DNA of 64,000 nucleotides. Origin: Prescottella defluvii. GTDB lineage: Bacteria > Actinomycetota > Actinomycetes > Mycobacteriales > Mycobacteriaceae. The number at the start of each line of letters is the position of its first letter. Position 1 is the stretch's first letter. Position numbers and translations under genes: made by a program. Positions 30,919-40,636 of this stretch are shown here, piece after piece. The notes beneath the pieces are model-generated. The model was not told where the DNA came from. It saw only the letters and a program-made list of their open reading frames with translations, and ran no database searches. The stretch spans positions 3,968,001 through 4,032,000 of the forward strand of contig CP121458.1 in the NCBI GenBank assembly GCA_029690005.1, given 5' to 3'.

Positions 30919-32205
30919 ATGTTGGACACTCGTTCAGTGATTCGAAACACCAAAACCCTTAGTGGGGCGCGAGTCTCGACGGCTGTCGCGTTTGGCTTAC
31001 AGGGGTTCCTGCTCGCAGTGCTGCTCACCCAGTTGCCGCAGTTCAAGGACAGTCTCGGCTTCAGCGACACTCTGGTCGCCGCTACCGTCGTCGGAATCTC
31101 GATCGTCGCCGGCGTGGGCAGCGTCCTGGCCGAACAACTCGCGAAGGCCACCTCGAGCCGGACCACGTTGCGCACAGGACTGTTCGTCATCGCGGTGGGC
31201 GCCGCGGTCATCGCGCTCGCGACGTCGACACCGGCCTTCCTCGCGGCGTTCGCGCTGTACGGCATCGGACTCGGCATCGTCGACGCCGCAGCGAACATGC
31301 AGGCGGTGTCCATCCAGCACGCCTACGGCCGGGTCATCCTGTCCTCGTTCCACGCGTCGTGGAGTGTCGGAGCGATCATCGGTGCCGGCTACGTCGCGGT
31401 CTGCTCCGCAGCCGATTTGTCGGTCAAGCTCTCCGTCCTGATCGGGGCCGCACTGGTCGCGGGAATCTGCGCGTGGATCGGGCCGCGGCTGCTGCGCACC
31501 GGGCATGAGCGCGCCGAGACGTCGGCGACCGTCCCGCTGACCGTGCCGCTGCGGCCGTTCCTGGCACTCGGCATCGCGATGATGCTCTTCTACGCGATCG
31601 ACTTCGGCATCGGCACCTACTCACCGCTGTACCTCAAGGAGGTCCTGCTGTCCGACGCAGGAACCGCCGCACTCGCGATGGGCGCGTACCAGGTGACCGC
31701 GCTGATCTCGCGGTTGACCGGCGACTACTGGGTGCGCCGGTTCGGTGAGATCGCGGTCGTGCGGGTCGGCGCGGCGATCAGCGTGCTCGGTCTGCTGATC
31801 GCGGTCCTGGCACCTTCGCCCGCGGTCGCCATCGCCGGGTTCTTCATCGTCGGCCTCGGTGCCCCCGTCATCGCGCCGCTCAGCTTCAGCGCTGCCGGAC
31901 GGTTGGCGCCACCGGATCAGACCGACGCAGTGGTCGCTCGGATCAACCTCTTCAACTACGCGGGAACGGTCATCGCCGGTGGCGTCGTCGGCGGGATCGC
32001 AGCGCTGTCCGACCTCCGGGTCGGGTTTGTCGCACCTCTGTTGTTTGCGGTCGTGTTGTTCCTGCTCGCGCCCGCTTTCGCCCGACCCGGGTCCGGTCCG
32101 GCGAAGCCGAGACCGAATCTGCACCCGCCGGCGCGTGACCGGGGCCGTCCCGGGAGGTGGTGTACTTACCGGGACGGACCCGACGTACTCGAGGTGAAGC
32201 TGTGA
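30919..32205 (+). CDS. MFS transporter
   Basis: 428 aa with about 12 membrane segments and no frameshift in the core. Family features include [20 protein letters not shown] at the first loop, [20 protein letters not shown] in helix 4 and a central loop near residue 200. The profile is of an FucP/sugar-like or drug-type MFS; the substrate is not evident, but divergence from a beta-glucosidase suggests sugar uptake. An ACGGAG ribosome site precedes the ATG. The last 40 residues are polar and the stop overlaps the GNAT start (GTGA). Confidence 0.85.
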   Translation: MLDTRSVIRNTKTLSGARVSTAVAFGLQGFLLAVLLTQLPQFKDSLGFSDTLVAATVVGISIVAGVGSVLAEQLAKATSSRTTLRTGLFVIAVGAAVIALATSTPAFLAAFALYGIGLGIVDAAANMQAVSIQHAYGRVILSSFHASWSVGAIIGAGYVAVCSAADLSVKLSVLIGAALVAGICAWIGPRLLRTGHERAETSATVPLTVPLRPFLALGIAMMLFYAIDFGIGTYSPLYLKEVLLSDAGTAALAMGAYQVTALISRLTGDYWVRRFGEIAVVRVGAAISVLGLLIAVLAPSPAVAIAGFFIVGLGAPVIAPLSFSAAGRLAPPDQTDAVVARINLFNYAGTVIAGGVVGGIAALSDLRVGFVAPLLFAVVLFLLAPAFARPGSGPAKPRPNLHPPARDRGRPGRWCTYRDGPDVLEVKL

Positions 32206-32732
32206 CCATTTCCGTGGACCGCGCCGGACTGTGGGACGCCGAGGCGCTCGCCGACGTCGCGGCGGTGACCTTCCCGCTCGCGCGCCCGCCGCACGCGACG
32301 AAGGAAGACATCGCGGCGTTCATCGACGATGTCCTCTCGGCGGAGAAGTTCAGCGAGTACCTCACGGATCCGACGCGGACGGTCCTCAAGGCGACCACGG
32401 GCGGCGAGATCGTCGGCTACGTGATGCTCGTCGATGGCACGCCCGAGGACCTGGACATCCAGACCGTGGTGTCGCTGCGGCCGACGACGGAGATCAGCAA
32501 GCTGTACGTGCTGCCCGACCGGCACGGCTCGGGCGTCTCGGCGGCGCTCATGAACGCGGCGGTGGACCACGCGCGGAACGCGAACTGCGCGGGCGTGTGG
32601 TTGGGCGTCAACCAGGAGAACGAGCGGGCGCAACGGTTCTACGTCAAGAACGGCTTCGAGAAGGTCGGTACCAAGACCTTCCGGGTGGGCGCCCAGACCC
32701 ACCACGACTTCGTGATGCAACGCAGCATCTGA
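32202..32732 (+). CDS. GNAT-family N-acetyltransferase
   Basis: 176-aa acetyl-CoA-dependent acetyltransferase. Motif A is ISKLYVLPDRHGSGVSAALM with the R-x-x-G-x-G/A pyrophosphate loop; motif B is NQENERAQRFYVKNGFEKVG. The GTG start overlaps the MFS stop and has GAGGTGAAG upstream. The substrate is unknown. In M. tuberculosis a GNAT gene also precedes the ZapE homologue. Confidence 0.85.
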   Translation: MTISVDRAGLWDAEALADVAAVTFPLARPPHATKEDIAAFIDDVLSAEKFSEYLTDPTRTVLKATTGGEIVGYVMLVDGTPEDLDIQTVVSLRPTTEISKLYVLPDRHGSGVSAALMNAAVDHARNANCAGVWLGVNQENERAQRFYVKNGFEKVGTKTFRVGAQTHHDFVMQRSI

Positions 32733-32748
32733 CCTGCTGCGTTGCATC
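32714..32748. terminator. Perfect 14-bp hairpin between convergent GNAT and zapE
   Basis: Arms 32714-32727 and 32735-32748 with a 7-nt loop. It includes the last codons of the GNAT gene and ends 11 nt before the zapE stop, so it can serve both strands. Confidence 0.8.
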
Positions 32749-32759
32749 ACGGACGTGCC

Positions 32760-33773
32760 TCAGGCAGCGACCTCGAAACGCGACAGCGCGAGCAGACGCG
32801 AGGTGGCACGCAGGTACTTCTTGCGGTAGCCGCCGGCGAGCATCTCCGGGGTGAAGATCTCGTCGAGCTTCGCACCTGACACGGTCGCCGGGATGCTGGC
32901 GTCGTACAGACGGTCGGCGAGCACCACCAGGCGCAGGGCCACCGACTGATCCTGGGCAGGATGCACACCCTTGATGAACACCGCAGGGATGCCCTCGATG
33001 AGCTTGCCGTACCGAGACGGGTGCAGCGTGCTCAGGTGCGTGCACAGCTCGTCGAAGTCGTCGAGCGTGGCGCCTTCGATCGCGTCGGCGCGCTCGAGCA
33101 GGTCGGCGTCGTCGGTCGGCTCCGGCGCGGGCGGCAGGTCGCGGTGGCGGTAGTCGGGGCCGTCGACGCGGATGGTCTCGAAGATCGAGCCGAGCTTCTT
33201 GATCTCGCGCAGGAAGTCCTGCGCGGCGAAGCGGCCCTCACCGAGCTGTCCGGGCAGCGCGTTCGACGTCGCGACGATCGACACACCGCGCGCCGACAGC
33301 TCGGTCAGCAGACGGGAGACCAGCGTCGGTGTCGCCCGGATCGTCGAGCTCGAACTCGTCGATGCACAGCACGCTGTGCGACGACAGCTCGTCGACGGCC
33401 TTGTTGAAGCCGAGAGCACCGACGACGTGCGTCAGCTCGACGAACGTGCCGAACGCCTTGGGCGACGGGGAGCTGTGGAAGATCGACGCGAGCAGGTGGG
33501 TCTTGCCGACACCGAATCCGCCGTCGAGGTACAGGCCGGCGCCCGTGGACGGCGCCTTCTTGCCGAACAGGCCACGGCGTCCGCCGCCACGGATCTTGGC
33601 GACCTTCTGGGAGAACTCCTCGGCCTTGCGCACCGCGGCGGCCTGGCTGGGCTCCTTGGGGTCGGGAATGTAGGACGCGAAGCTGACCTCGTCGAACATC
33701 GCCGGGGCACCATTTGAGCAACCAATTGATCGGCCGGCACCACCGGATTGCGATCGACAAGACGTGCATGCAT
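32760..33773 (-). CDS. zapE: ZapE/AFG1-family ATPase (frameshifted)
   Basis: P-loop ATPase of the AFG1/ZapE family, linked to Z-ring constriction in E. coli. Walker A is GGFGVGKTHLLAS and Walker B is SVLCIDEFELDDPGDT. The C-terminal part reads SRLLTELSARGVSIVATSNA, LPGQLGEGRFAAQDFLREI and a final RLLALSRFEVAA. Frames change near 33710 and 33335. The start at 33773 gives HARLVDRNPVVPADQLVAQM, a usual family N-terminus. It is divergent from the RibD-like gene with about 20 bp between starts. Confidence 0.9.
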
Positions 33774-33795
33774 GCACAGAGCGTATCGACGTGCT

Positions 33796-34592
33796 GTGAT
33801 CGAACACGTGCACCGTCTGGATATTGCGACCTACCTCACACGCGACGATGGCGGCACCGGTCGGCCGCCGGAGCTGAGCGACGACGACCTGCGTTCACTG
33901 TACGGCTATCCGGCCCCGCTCGACCGGCCGTGGGTCCGCGTCAACTTCGTCTCCAGCGTCGACGGCGCGGTGACCGTCGACGGCGTCAGTGGGGGCCTCG
34001 GCACGCCCGCTGACAAGCGGGTGTTCGCGGTGCTCCGCGAGCTCGCCGACGTGATCGTCGTGGGCGCCGGCACGGCCCGCACCGAGAACTACGGCGGCGC
34101 CCGAACCGACCCGGCCCTCGCCGAACGCCGGCTCGAATCCGGACTGTCCGAGGTCCCGCCGATCGCGGTGGTCACCGCGAGCGGCCGCGTCGACCCGACG
34201 TCGCGACTGCTCACCGACACCGTCGTGCCGCCGCTGGTGCTGACCTCCACCCGAGCCGACGCCGACAACCTCGCCCGCCTGCGCGACGCGGGCGCCCGCG
34301 TCGAGATCGTCTCCGAAGGGAACGTCACCGGAACCGCCGTCGTCGCGGCCCTGCAACGGCGGGGGCTGCGCCGCGTGCTGTGCGAGGGCGGACCGGGCCT
34401 GTTCGGCACCCTGACCGCGGACGGCGTCGTCGACGAACTGTGCCTGACGACGTCCCCGCAACTGGTGGCCGGACGGGCCGGACGGATCGCGGTCTCCCCG
34501 ACGCGAATCCGACGCCGATGACCCGCGCGCACGTCCTCGGCGACGACGACGGGACCCTGCTGACGCGATGGGTGCGCACGCGTGATCGGTGA
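33796..34592 (+). CDS. RibD C-terminal-type (dihydrofolate-reductase-like) reductase, frameshifted end
   Basis: Single-domain NADPH-dependent reductase of the RibD_C/DHFR-like fold. Evidence: VRVNFVSSVDGAVTVDGVSG, GTPADKRVFAVLRELADVIV, VGAGTARTENYGG and the late VLCEGGPGLFGTLTADGVVDE. The mycobacterial homologue in this neighbourhood (Rv2671) has been reported to stand in for dihydrofolate reductase. A frameshift near 34497 separates the core from the last 30 residues (DANPTPMTRAHVLGDDDGTL), which end at 34592. The GTG at 33796 is preferred over upstream codons with atypical sequence. Confidence 0.82.
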
Positions 34593-34614
34593 CCGACCTG
34601 GCAGGCTGTCCGGC

Positions 34615-36176
34615 ATGCAGTCGCTGATGAGCAGGGTCGGTGTCGCAGCGATGGCCGGCGCGGTGCTCGCCGCCTGCACCGCGTGCGGCGCGGGACCGTC
34701 CAACCGACCCGACATCGCGGTCGTCGAGCACGGTGGCGGCTCCGCACCGACGTCGGACACGGCCGACCGGATCCCGCAGCTGCAGACCCCGGTCCGGGAC
34801 CTCGACTGGACGGACTGCAAGGACGCCACCCTCCGGGCACTCGGGCTGGACTCGGGCCCGGACGGTCTGACATTCGAGTGCGCGAGTCTTGTCGCGCCGC
34901 TCGACAGCGGCAGCGGGACAGGCCCGCTCCAGGTCGGCGCCGCGCGCGCCCGCCTGCCGCAGACCCCGCCGACGCCGCGCCGCTGGTCCTCACGTCGGGT
35001 TCCGACGTCACGTCGACGAGCACGCTGGCCGCGCTGGCGACCGGGCCCAGTTCGGGGCTGCTCGAGCGGCAACCGATCGTCGCGGTCGACCGGCGGGGTA
35101 TCGGCGCGTCGACGCCGATCGACTGTGGTCGGTCCATCGACCGCCGCGGCCTCGCCGATCTCGGCCAGTTCACACCCGGCGACATGTCCGGCGTCGACGA
35201 GGTTGCCGCGATGAGCCGCGACGCGACCGTGGCGTGCACCGATGCGCTGCAGCCGCAGGAGCTGGCGTTCGACACCGCGCACGCCGCCGACGACCTCGAG
35301 CAGCTCCGGAAGCTGTGGCAGGTGGACGCTCTCGGCCTGCTGGGCACCGGCAACGGCACCGCGGTCGCGTTGGCCTACGCCGCGAAGTACCCGAGCCGTG
35401 TGGGCCGGCTGGTGCTGGACTCGCCCGCCGCGACCACCGCCGACGCGACGACCGCCGCCGAGCAGCGTGTCCAGGGTCAGGAGGCGGCCCTCGCCGATTT
35501 CAGCCGCCGCTGCGCCGCGTTGAACTGCTCGCTGGGCCCGGACCCGTCCGCCGCGATCGTGGCACTGCGGGACCGCGCGGCCGCGGGCGACCTCGGGACG
35601 GTGTCGTCGAGCGCCCTGCTCACTGCTGTCTCGTCGTTCCTCGGGTCGCCGCGCGGCGATCAGGTGGGCCGGGTGCGCGAGCTGTCGGACGTGCTGGCGG
35701 CGGCCGGACGCGGCGACCTCGCGCCGCTGCAGGGGCTGATCGGCGCGACCGAGGCCGCCGTCGGCACCGACGGTCAGTTCGTGGCGCGCTGCAGCGACGG
35801 CCAGCAGTGGCCGGGACCCGGACGCGCGAAGGAACTCCAACGGACATGGGCCGAGCGGTATCCGGTGTTCGGCGCGGACGCCGCCGCCGGGCTCATGCGG
35901 TGCTCCGCGTGGCCGACGATGTCGCCGCCGCCGCTGCCGAGCGCGATCCCGGTGCCGGTCCTCGTGTTCGACGGCGCCGCCGATCCGGTCGTCGGCAACG
36001 GCGGGGTCGCCACGGTCACCGGAACCCTCACGAGCGCGAACACCACGTGGTCGAACGTGTCGTGGGCGGGTTACGGGCATCCGGTCACGACGCATTCGGA
36101 CTGTGCGCGAAAATCGCTTGTCCGCTACCTGGATTCAGCTGCACTGCCGGCGAACGGGAGCGCCTGCCCGGCGTGA
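34615..36176 (+). CDS. Alpha/beta-hydrolase-like lipoprotein lacking the nucleophile (one frameshift)
   Basis: Position and content match the mycobacterial gene between ribD-like and aftC (Rv2672 type, annotated as a possible secreted protease). The signal peptide ends in lipobox VLAAC (Cys at about residue 21). The region after a frameshift near 34968 has the alpha/beta-hydrolase core: PIVAVDRRGIGAS, the elbow LGLLGTGNGTAVALAYAAKY, VLVFDGAADPVV (acid region) and GYGHPVTTHSDC (His region). The elbow reads Gly-Thr-Gly-Asn-Gly, so the usual Ser is Gly. It may be inactive, or it may bind rather than cut. Confidence 0.75.
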
Positions 36177-36212
36177 CCCGCGGGGTGGCCGACCCGCCCC
36201 GACCGCCGCGCG

Positions 36213-37478
36213 GTGTACCGTGCCGTAGTGTTCCTTCGACGATTCGAGCCGCGTACCGGCCGCACCACCGCCGAGGTCATCAACTTCGCGCTCTGGCCCC
36301 TCGCCGTGATGACGGTGATCCACCGGGTAGTCATCAAGGCGGTCAACGGATCCGTCACCGACGACTTCTCCCCCGTGTACCAGGCCGCGTTGGCGTTCCT
36401 CAATCGTCGTGAGGTCTACACCGCCAACTTCAATTCGGTGGACCCGCACTACCTCTACCAGCCGAGTGGCACGCTGCTGCTGTCGCCGATCGCGCTCATC
36501 GACCCCGAGAAGTCGCGCTGGCTGTTCATCCTGGCCAACGCGATCGCCGTCATCATCGCGCTGTATCTGCTGCTGAAGATGTTCAACCTGACGCTGAACT
36601 CGGTGGCGGCGCCCATCCTGTTGTTCGCGGCGTTCTCGACCGAGACGGTGTCGAACACCCTCGTGTTCTCGAACGTCAACGGCCTGGTCCTGCTCGGCGA
36701 GGTCGCGTTCCTGCTCCTGCTGCTGCGCCGGAAGGACCTGTGGTCGGGTGCCGCGATCGGACTGACATTGGCGGTCAAACCGATTCTCGCGCCTTTACTT
36801 TTGCTGCCGTTGGTGCGCGGCCAGTGGAAGGTGTTCGTCACCGCGATCGGCATCCCGGTCGTCCTCATGGCGGTGGCGTGGCCGCTGTCGGTCGATCCGA
36901 TGGATTTCGTCACCCACACGCTGCCGTACCTGTCGGAGTCGCGCGACTACTTCAACAGCTCGATCGTCGGCAACGGCACCTACTACGGCCTGCCGGTCGC
37001 ACTGATCTGGGCGCTGCGAATTACGTTCGCCGCCATGGTCGCGGTGTCGCTGTGGCTGCTGTACCGGTACTACCGACAGGACGAGCTGTTCTTCGTCGCG
37101 ACCACGACGGGTGTGCTGATGGCGGCGTCGTTCCTGCTGCTGTCGCTCGGGCAGATGTACTACTCGATGCTGCTCTTCCCGCTCGTCATGACCGTGGTGC
37201 TACGCAACTCGGTGATGCGGAACTGGCCGGCATGGCTCGCGCTCTACGGCTGTCTCAGCGCGGACGAGTGGATCTCGCACCGATTCCTGGAGGCCGGCCG
37301 GGCCGCCGAATACCTCAAGCCCACGATGGGCTGGAGCCTGCTGCTCATCGTCATCTTCGCGGTTCTGGTCAACCGTTACCTCACCGCGAAGCGCGAGGGT
37401 CGCCTCGACAAGGGCATCGACCCGGACTTCCTCGTCACCGAGCCCACTGCGGCCGCCCCGGCACCCGCCAAGGTGTGA
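36213..37478 (+). CDS. aftC: AftC-like alpha-(1->3)-arabinofuranosyltransferase
   Basis: Intact 421-aa integral membrane GT-C glycosyltransferase (DUF2029/GT87) with about 10-12 helices. The early loop SVTDDFSPVYQAALAF carries the acidic pair expected of the catalytic site; SVDPHYLYQPSGTLLLSPIA follows. In mycobacteria AftC introduces alpha-1,3 branches in arabinogalactan and lipoarabinomannan arabinan. Location between the Rv2672-like gene and msrB matches. A second GTG at 36228 could be the true start, possibly leaderless, given TACCGT about 10 nt upstream. Confidence 0.88.
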   Translation: MYRAVVFLRRFEPRTGRTTAEVINFALWPLAVMTVIHRVVIKAVNGSVTDDFSPVYQAALAFLNRREVYTANFNSVDPHYLYQPSGTLLLSPIALIDPEKSRWLFILANAIAVIIALYLLLKMFNLTLNSVAAPILLFAAFSTETVSNTLVFSNVNGLVLLGEVAFLLLLLRRKDLWSGAAIGLTLAVKPILAPLLLLPLVRGQWKVFVTAIGIPVVLMAVAWPLSVDPMDFVTHTLPYLSESRDYFNSSIVGNGTYYGLPVALIWALRITFAAMVAVSLWLLYRYYRQDELFFVATTTGVLMAASFLLLSLGQMYYSMLLFPLVMTVVLRNSVMRNWPAWLALYGCLSADEWISHRFLEAGRAAEYLKPTMGWSLLLIVIFAVLVNRYLTAKREGRLDKGIDPDFLVTEPTAAAPAPAKV

Positions 37479-37512
37479 CGCGGCTCGCGGTGCGTCGTAT
37501 TAGCGTGGAGGC

Positions 37513-37950
37513 ATGAGTTCCACACAGGATTCCGGCCTCCCCGAACCGCGGTTCCGCCGCAACGACGGCGAGTGGCGCGCGCACCTGACACCCGAGGAGT
37601 ACCACGTGCTCCGTCAGGCCGGCACCGAGCCGCCGCATGTCGGTGAGTACACCAACACCAAGACGGAAGGCGTGTACTCGTGCCGCGCCTGCGGCGCCGA
37701 GCTGTTCCGCAGCGCCGAGAAGTTCGAATCGCACTGCGGGTGGCCGTCGTTCTTCGACCCGGCCGACTCCGACGCGGTGATCCTGCGCGCCGACGACTCG
37801 CTGGGGATGCACCGCGTCGAGGTTCTGTGCAGCAACTGCCACAGCCACCTCGGCCACGTCTTCGAGGGTGAGGGCTACCCCACCCCGACGGACAAGCGGT
37901 ACTGCATCAACAGCATCTCGCTGAAGCTCCAGCCGGCCGACGGGTCCTGG
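37513..37950 (+). CDS. msrB: MsrB, peptide-methionine (R)-S-oxide reductase
   Basis: MsrB repairs methionine-R-sulfoxide. Conserved blocks: RNDGEWRAHLTPEEYHVLRQ, zinc pairs CRACG and CSNCH, HCGWPSFFDP, SLGMHRVEV, and the catalytic Cys in RYCINSISLKLQP. The frame has no stop where the family ends and runs into a terminator hairpin. One surplus G at 37949-37950 would give TGA right after LKLQPADGS. I therefore place the end here and treat the read-through as a sequence error. Confidence 0.93.
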
Positions 37951-37960
37951 AACCGAAACT

Positions 37961-37991
37961 GCCCCCGGCGACGTAGTCCGTCGCCGGGGGC
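37961..37991 (+). terminator. Perfect 12-bp hairpin after msrB
   Basis: Arms 37961-37972 and 37980-37991 with a 7-nt loop, about 10 nt after the inferred msrB stop and before the convergent DUF1648 gene. Confidence 0.8.
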
Positions 37992-38037
37992 GCTTCCCGA
38001 ATCGCAGTCGTGCTTGCCGACTCGACCCGGTTGCCGG

Positions 38038-39039
38038 CTACCCGGCAACGCGTCCGCGTGCGGCGAGCGAGTTCAGCACGGCGGCGGCCTGATCCGCACC
38101 GTCGACGGTGACGGTGAACTTGGATCCGTCGCCGCGGGTGATCCGCAGCGCCGCGCCCGGCCGGGTCAGCAGCCCGACACCGTCGGGCCCGACCCGGTAG
38201 CCGATCCCGCCGTAGCGGTTGATCAGCCCGATCTCCACGACGTCGGCGCGGGCGATCTCGTCGAGCGGGATCCGGCGCCGGCCGCCGGTGAGGACGTATC
38301 GGGTCTCGAGGCCGCGCCCGTCGACCACCACGTGCACCGGCGCGAGCGCGAATCCCATCAGCAGCGCCCGACGACCGCCGCACCGAGCAGCATCGGCACC
38401 GCCTCCCCACTCGCGGCCCAGGCGGCCGCCACGACGATCACCACCGGCACCAGCGCGAGCACGACGGCGAGCCACCGCGGCATCGCCGCAGTCCCGGTCC
38501 ATATGACGGTCTCGGTGTCGCCCAGGTTCATTCGAGGTGCGTCCGACGGCGGAGCGGCAGCTGCCGCAACGGCGTCGGGTCGGCGGATCATCGCGGAACC
38601 GGCGATCGCCGCGGCGATTCCCACCAGCGCGACGGGCACGAGCCACCATCCATTGAACGTGGCCCCCGCCGCATCGGTCAGGCCGCGCTGCGACGCCAGC
38701 ATCCCCACCGGCAGGATCGCGACCGCGGTTCCGGTCCCCGACGCGATCGCCGCACCCATGCGGGCGGCCCGCACGTCACGCCGCGTGAGCAGCAACAGAA
38801 TTCCTCCGAGGAGCAGCGCGAACGCGAGACCCAGGAGAGGCGACCACTGCGCCGCCGCACGGGACGCGAAGCCGTCCGCTGCACCGCCGGGCCCGAAGTG
38901 GACGGCGACCGGATCGGGCAAATCGCCGACCACACCGTCAGTCCGACGATCGCGGCCACCGCCGCAACGGCCGGTACGACCAATGCGCCGGCGAGCCCCG
39001 GAACCACGAAACACTCTGCACCCGAATCGAGTCGGTCAC
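38038..39039 (-). CDS. DUF1648-type membrane protein paired with GntR (frameshifted)
   Basis: Multi-helix membrane protein. The order is a helix GLAGALVVPAVAAVAAIVGL; PDPVAVHFGPGGAADGFASR, a DUF1648 hallmark; further helices; and a C-terminal soluble domain with LETRYVLTGGRRRIPLDEIA and RYGGIGYRVGPDGVGLLTRP. Frames change near 39010, 38930 and 38360. The GTG at 39039 overlaps the gntR stop (GTGA), the usual pairing of YtrA-type GntR regulators with DUF1648 membrane proteins. Probably involved in envelope-stress or antimicrobial response; not proven here. Confidence 0.75.
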
Positions 39040-39386
39040 GCCATCTCCCCTTTCACGAGGTCGAGCAGGTCGGCCGTACTCATACCGTGTCGCTTGGCCT
39101 CGGTGACGAGTCCGCGGACCGCGTCCAACAACCGACTCCGGGCCGACGCGTCCGCGGCCACCACCGCACCGCGTCCGCGGCGCAGTTCGATCAGCCCCTC
39201 GTCGCGCAGCAGCTGGTATCCGCGCAGGACGGTGTGGATGTTGACGTCCAGCGACGCCGCGAGGTCACGGGCGGAGGGCAACCGCTCCCCGGTCGCGACC
39301 GAACCGTCGGCGATCGCGCCGCGCACGGACGCGGCGAACTGCTCGTAGAGCGGCACGGTGGACGACTGATCGATACGGATGAGCAC
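39036..39386 (-). CDS. GntR-family regulator, YtrA subfamily
   Basis: 116-aa regulator. The winged HTH reads STVPLYEQFAASVRGAIADG, RLPSARDLAASLDVNIHTVL, RGYQLLRDEGLIELRRGRGA, which matches GntR. The C-terminal tail is short (about 45 residues) as in YtrA regulators, with no large ligand domain. The GTG at 39386 is chosen because the protein then begins at the domain edge and an operator lies just upstream. Coupled to the membrane gene downstream and probably autoregulated. Confidence 0.88.
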   Translation of the reverse strand: MLIRIDQSSTVPLYEQFAASVRGAIADGSVATGERLPSARDLAASLDVNIHTVLRGYQLLRDEGLIELRRGRGAVVAADASARSRLLDAVRGLVTEAKRHGMSTADLLDLVKGEMA

Positions 39387-39398
39387 GCATCCACCATA

Positions 39399-39421
39399 TT
39401 GTTCTAGTTTAAATAGAACAA
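39399..39421. promoter_or_regulatory. Inverted-repeat operator of the GntR gene
   Basis: TTGTTCTA (39399-39406) and TAGAACAA (39414-39421) are perfect 8-bp arms with a 7-bp AT-rich spacer. The site lies 12 nt before the GntR start in an otherwise GC-rich region, and probably overlaps the promoter. Confidence 0.75.
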
Positions 39422-39430
39422 GTTGGATCG

Positions 39431-39520
39431 GCGGGTCGAACCCGGATCGGCGCCAGCGGTCCGTTGAACCGCTCGATCTGCACCAGGACGTGCCATCCCG
39501 TGCTGCCATGCAGAGACGGG
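39431..39520 (-). pseudogene. Remnant of a second molybdopterin-oxidoreductase 3' end
   Basis: About 90 bp here align closely with the 3' end of the molybdopterin oxidoreductase gene around 40666-40757. On the minus strand it can encode STGWHVLVQIERFNGPLAPI, against CTGQHVLVQIERFDGPLPP in the intact gene. No start, no upstream domain and no complete frame remain. It is a decayed paralogue tail rather than a functional gene. Confidence 0.75.
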
Positions 39521-39614
39521 AACGGCCGACCTCCTCGATCAGCGGAGCATCCGCAGTGTGGTCTGCTACCGAGCGACCCGTCCGCACGCAGCGAGCAAGT
39601 TGAGCACCGCCGTT

Positions 39615-40478
39615 TCAGAGGGCGAGCATGGCCGCAGCGACTTGGTCGGCCGCGGCGTGCCGTAGGGCGGTACCCATGTCGTCGAGGACGAGCAGTCGCG
39701 CCCCGGGGATCTCGGCGGCGAGGACCTCGCCGTTGCCCACGGGGAAGAACGGGTCGGCGCGACCGTGCACCACGAGCGTGGGCGCGTCGAGCTCACCGAA
39801 CCGCTCCCGCCATCGCGGGGCGCAGTCGATCCGGGAGAACACCATCCCGAGCTGGTTCGCCTGGTGCACCGCGGGATCGCTCGACGCCGTCCGGTCCCAG
39901 ATTCGGGCCGCCGTCGCCCGCGACTCCTCGGGATCGTCGCCCATCAGCTCGGCACCCTCGACGGCGAACGCCGCGACGGCATCCCGGTCGGTCCAGTCCG
40001 GGAACGGGCGGGAGAACAGCGCGGCCATGACCGCGGGGTCGTGGTCCGGCAGGTCCTCGTCGACCGGGCCCGGCGCCACCGGCCGGGTGCCGACGAGGGT
40101 CAGTGCGGAGAATTCGTCCGGGTGGTCCAGCGCGGCGACCTGAGCGACCATCCCACCGACGCCGACCCCACCGAGATGGGCGGTCCCGGCGCCGAGCACC
40201 CCGACCAGCGCGGCTGCGTCGGCGACGAGATCCCGCAGGTCGTACGCCGGATTCTCCGGGTCGAGGGTCGTCGACGCGCCGGAGTCGCGCAGGTCGTAGC
40301 GGACCACGCGCCGCCCGCCCGACGCCAGCCGCTCGCACAGCGCGTCGGGCCAGGACAACATCGTTGTGCCGCCGACCAGCAGGACCAGCGGATCGTACTC
40401 ACGGCCGAAGCTCTCGATGCCGAGTTCGACACCGTTCACCCGTACCGAGGTCATGCCACATCGAAACGGTCTCGTCAT
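39615..40478 (-). CDS. Alpha/beta-hydrolase-fold protein with degenerate active site
   Basis: 287 aa, intact frame. The fold is clear: SFGREYDPLVLLVGGTTMLS, VVRYDLRDSGAST, the elbow HLGGVGVGGMVAQVAALDHP, TLVVHGRADPFFPVGNG (acid) and LLVLDDMGTALRHAAAD. The elbow normally reads G-x-S-x-G-G; here the Ser position is Gly, and the Met-Gly-His near the end is Met-Gly-Thr. Both catalytic residues therefore appear lost. AGGAG precedes the ATG at 40478. It sits between the oxidoreductase gene and the remnant of that gene's paralogue. Confidence 0.8.
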   Translation of the reverse strand: MTRPFRCGMTSVRVNGVELGIESFGREYDPLVLLVGGTTMLSWPDALCERLASGGRRVVRYDLRDSGASTTLDPENPAYDLRDLVADAAALVGVLGAGTAHLGGVGVGGMVAQVAALDHPDEFSALTLVGTRPVAPGPVDEDLPDHDPAVMAALFSRPFPDWTDRDAVAAFAVEGAELMGDDPEESRATAARIWDRTASSDPAVHQANQLGMVFSRIDCAPRWRERFGELDAPTLVVHGRADPFFPVGNGEVLAAEIPGARLLVLDDMGTALRHAAADQVAAAMLAL

Positions 40479-40571
40479 GCCTGGACTCCTGTCTGTCGGT
40501 ACATCCAGAGATATAGACGATGGATTCGCCCGAAAGTCATCGGTGTAGCCGAAATCGTGTACACACTCGGC

Positions 40572-40601
40572 ATCGCCCGCGGCGCTGATGGGCGTCGCGG
40601 G
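40572..40601 (-). terminator. Hairpin after the molybdopterin oxidoreductase gene
   Basis: Arms 40572-40579 and 40594-40601 are 8-bp complements with a 14-nt loop, about 35 nt after the stop at 40637. A modest terminator candidate. Confidence 0.4.
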
Positions 40602-40636
40602 CGGCGGATCGAGCGCGAAATCGACTCGTCACTGCG

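Noticed and set aside
39399-39421. KstR-like site before the GntR gene
   Set aside because: The arms are in the opposite order with a 7-bp spacer and do not fit TnnAACnnGTTnnA; it is better explained as the GntR operator.
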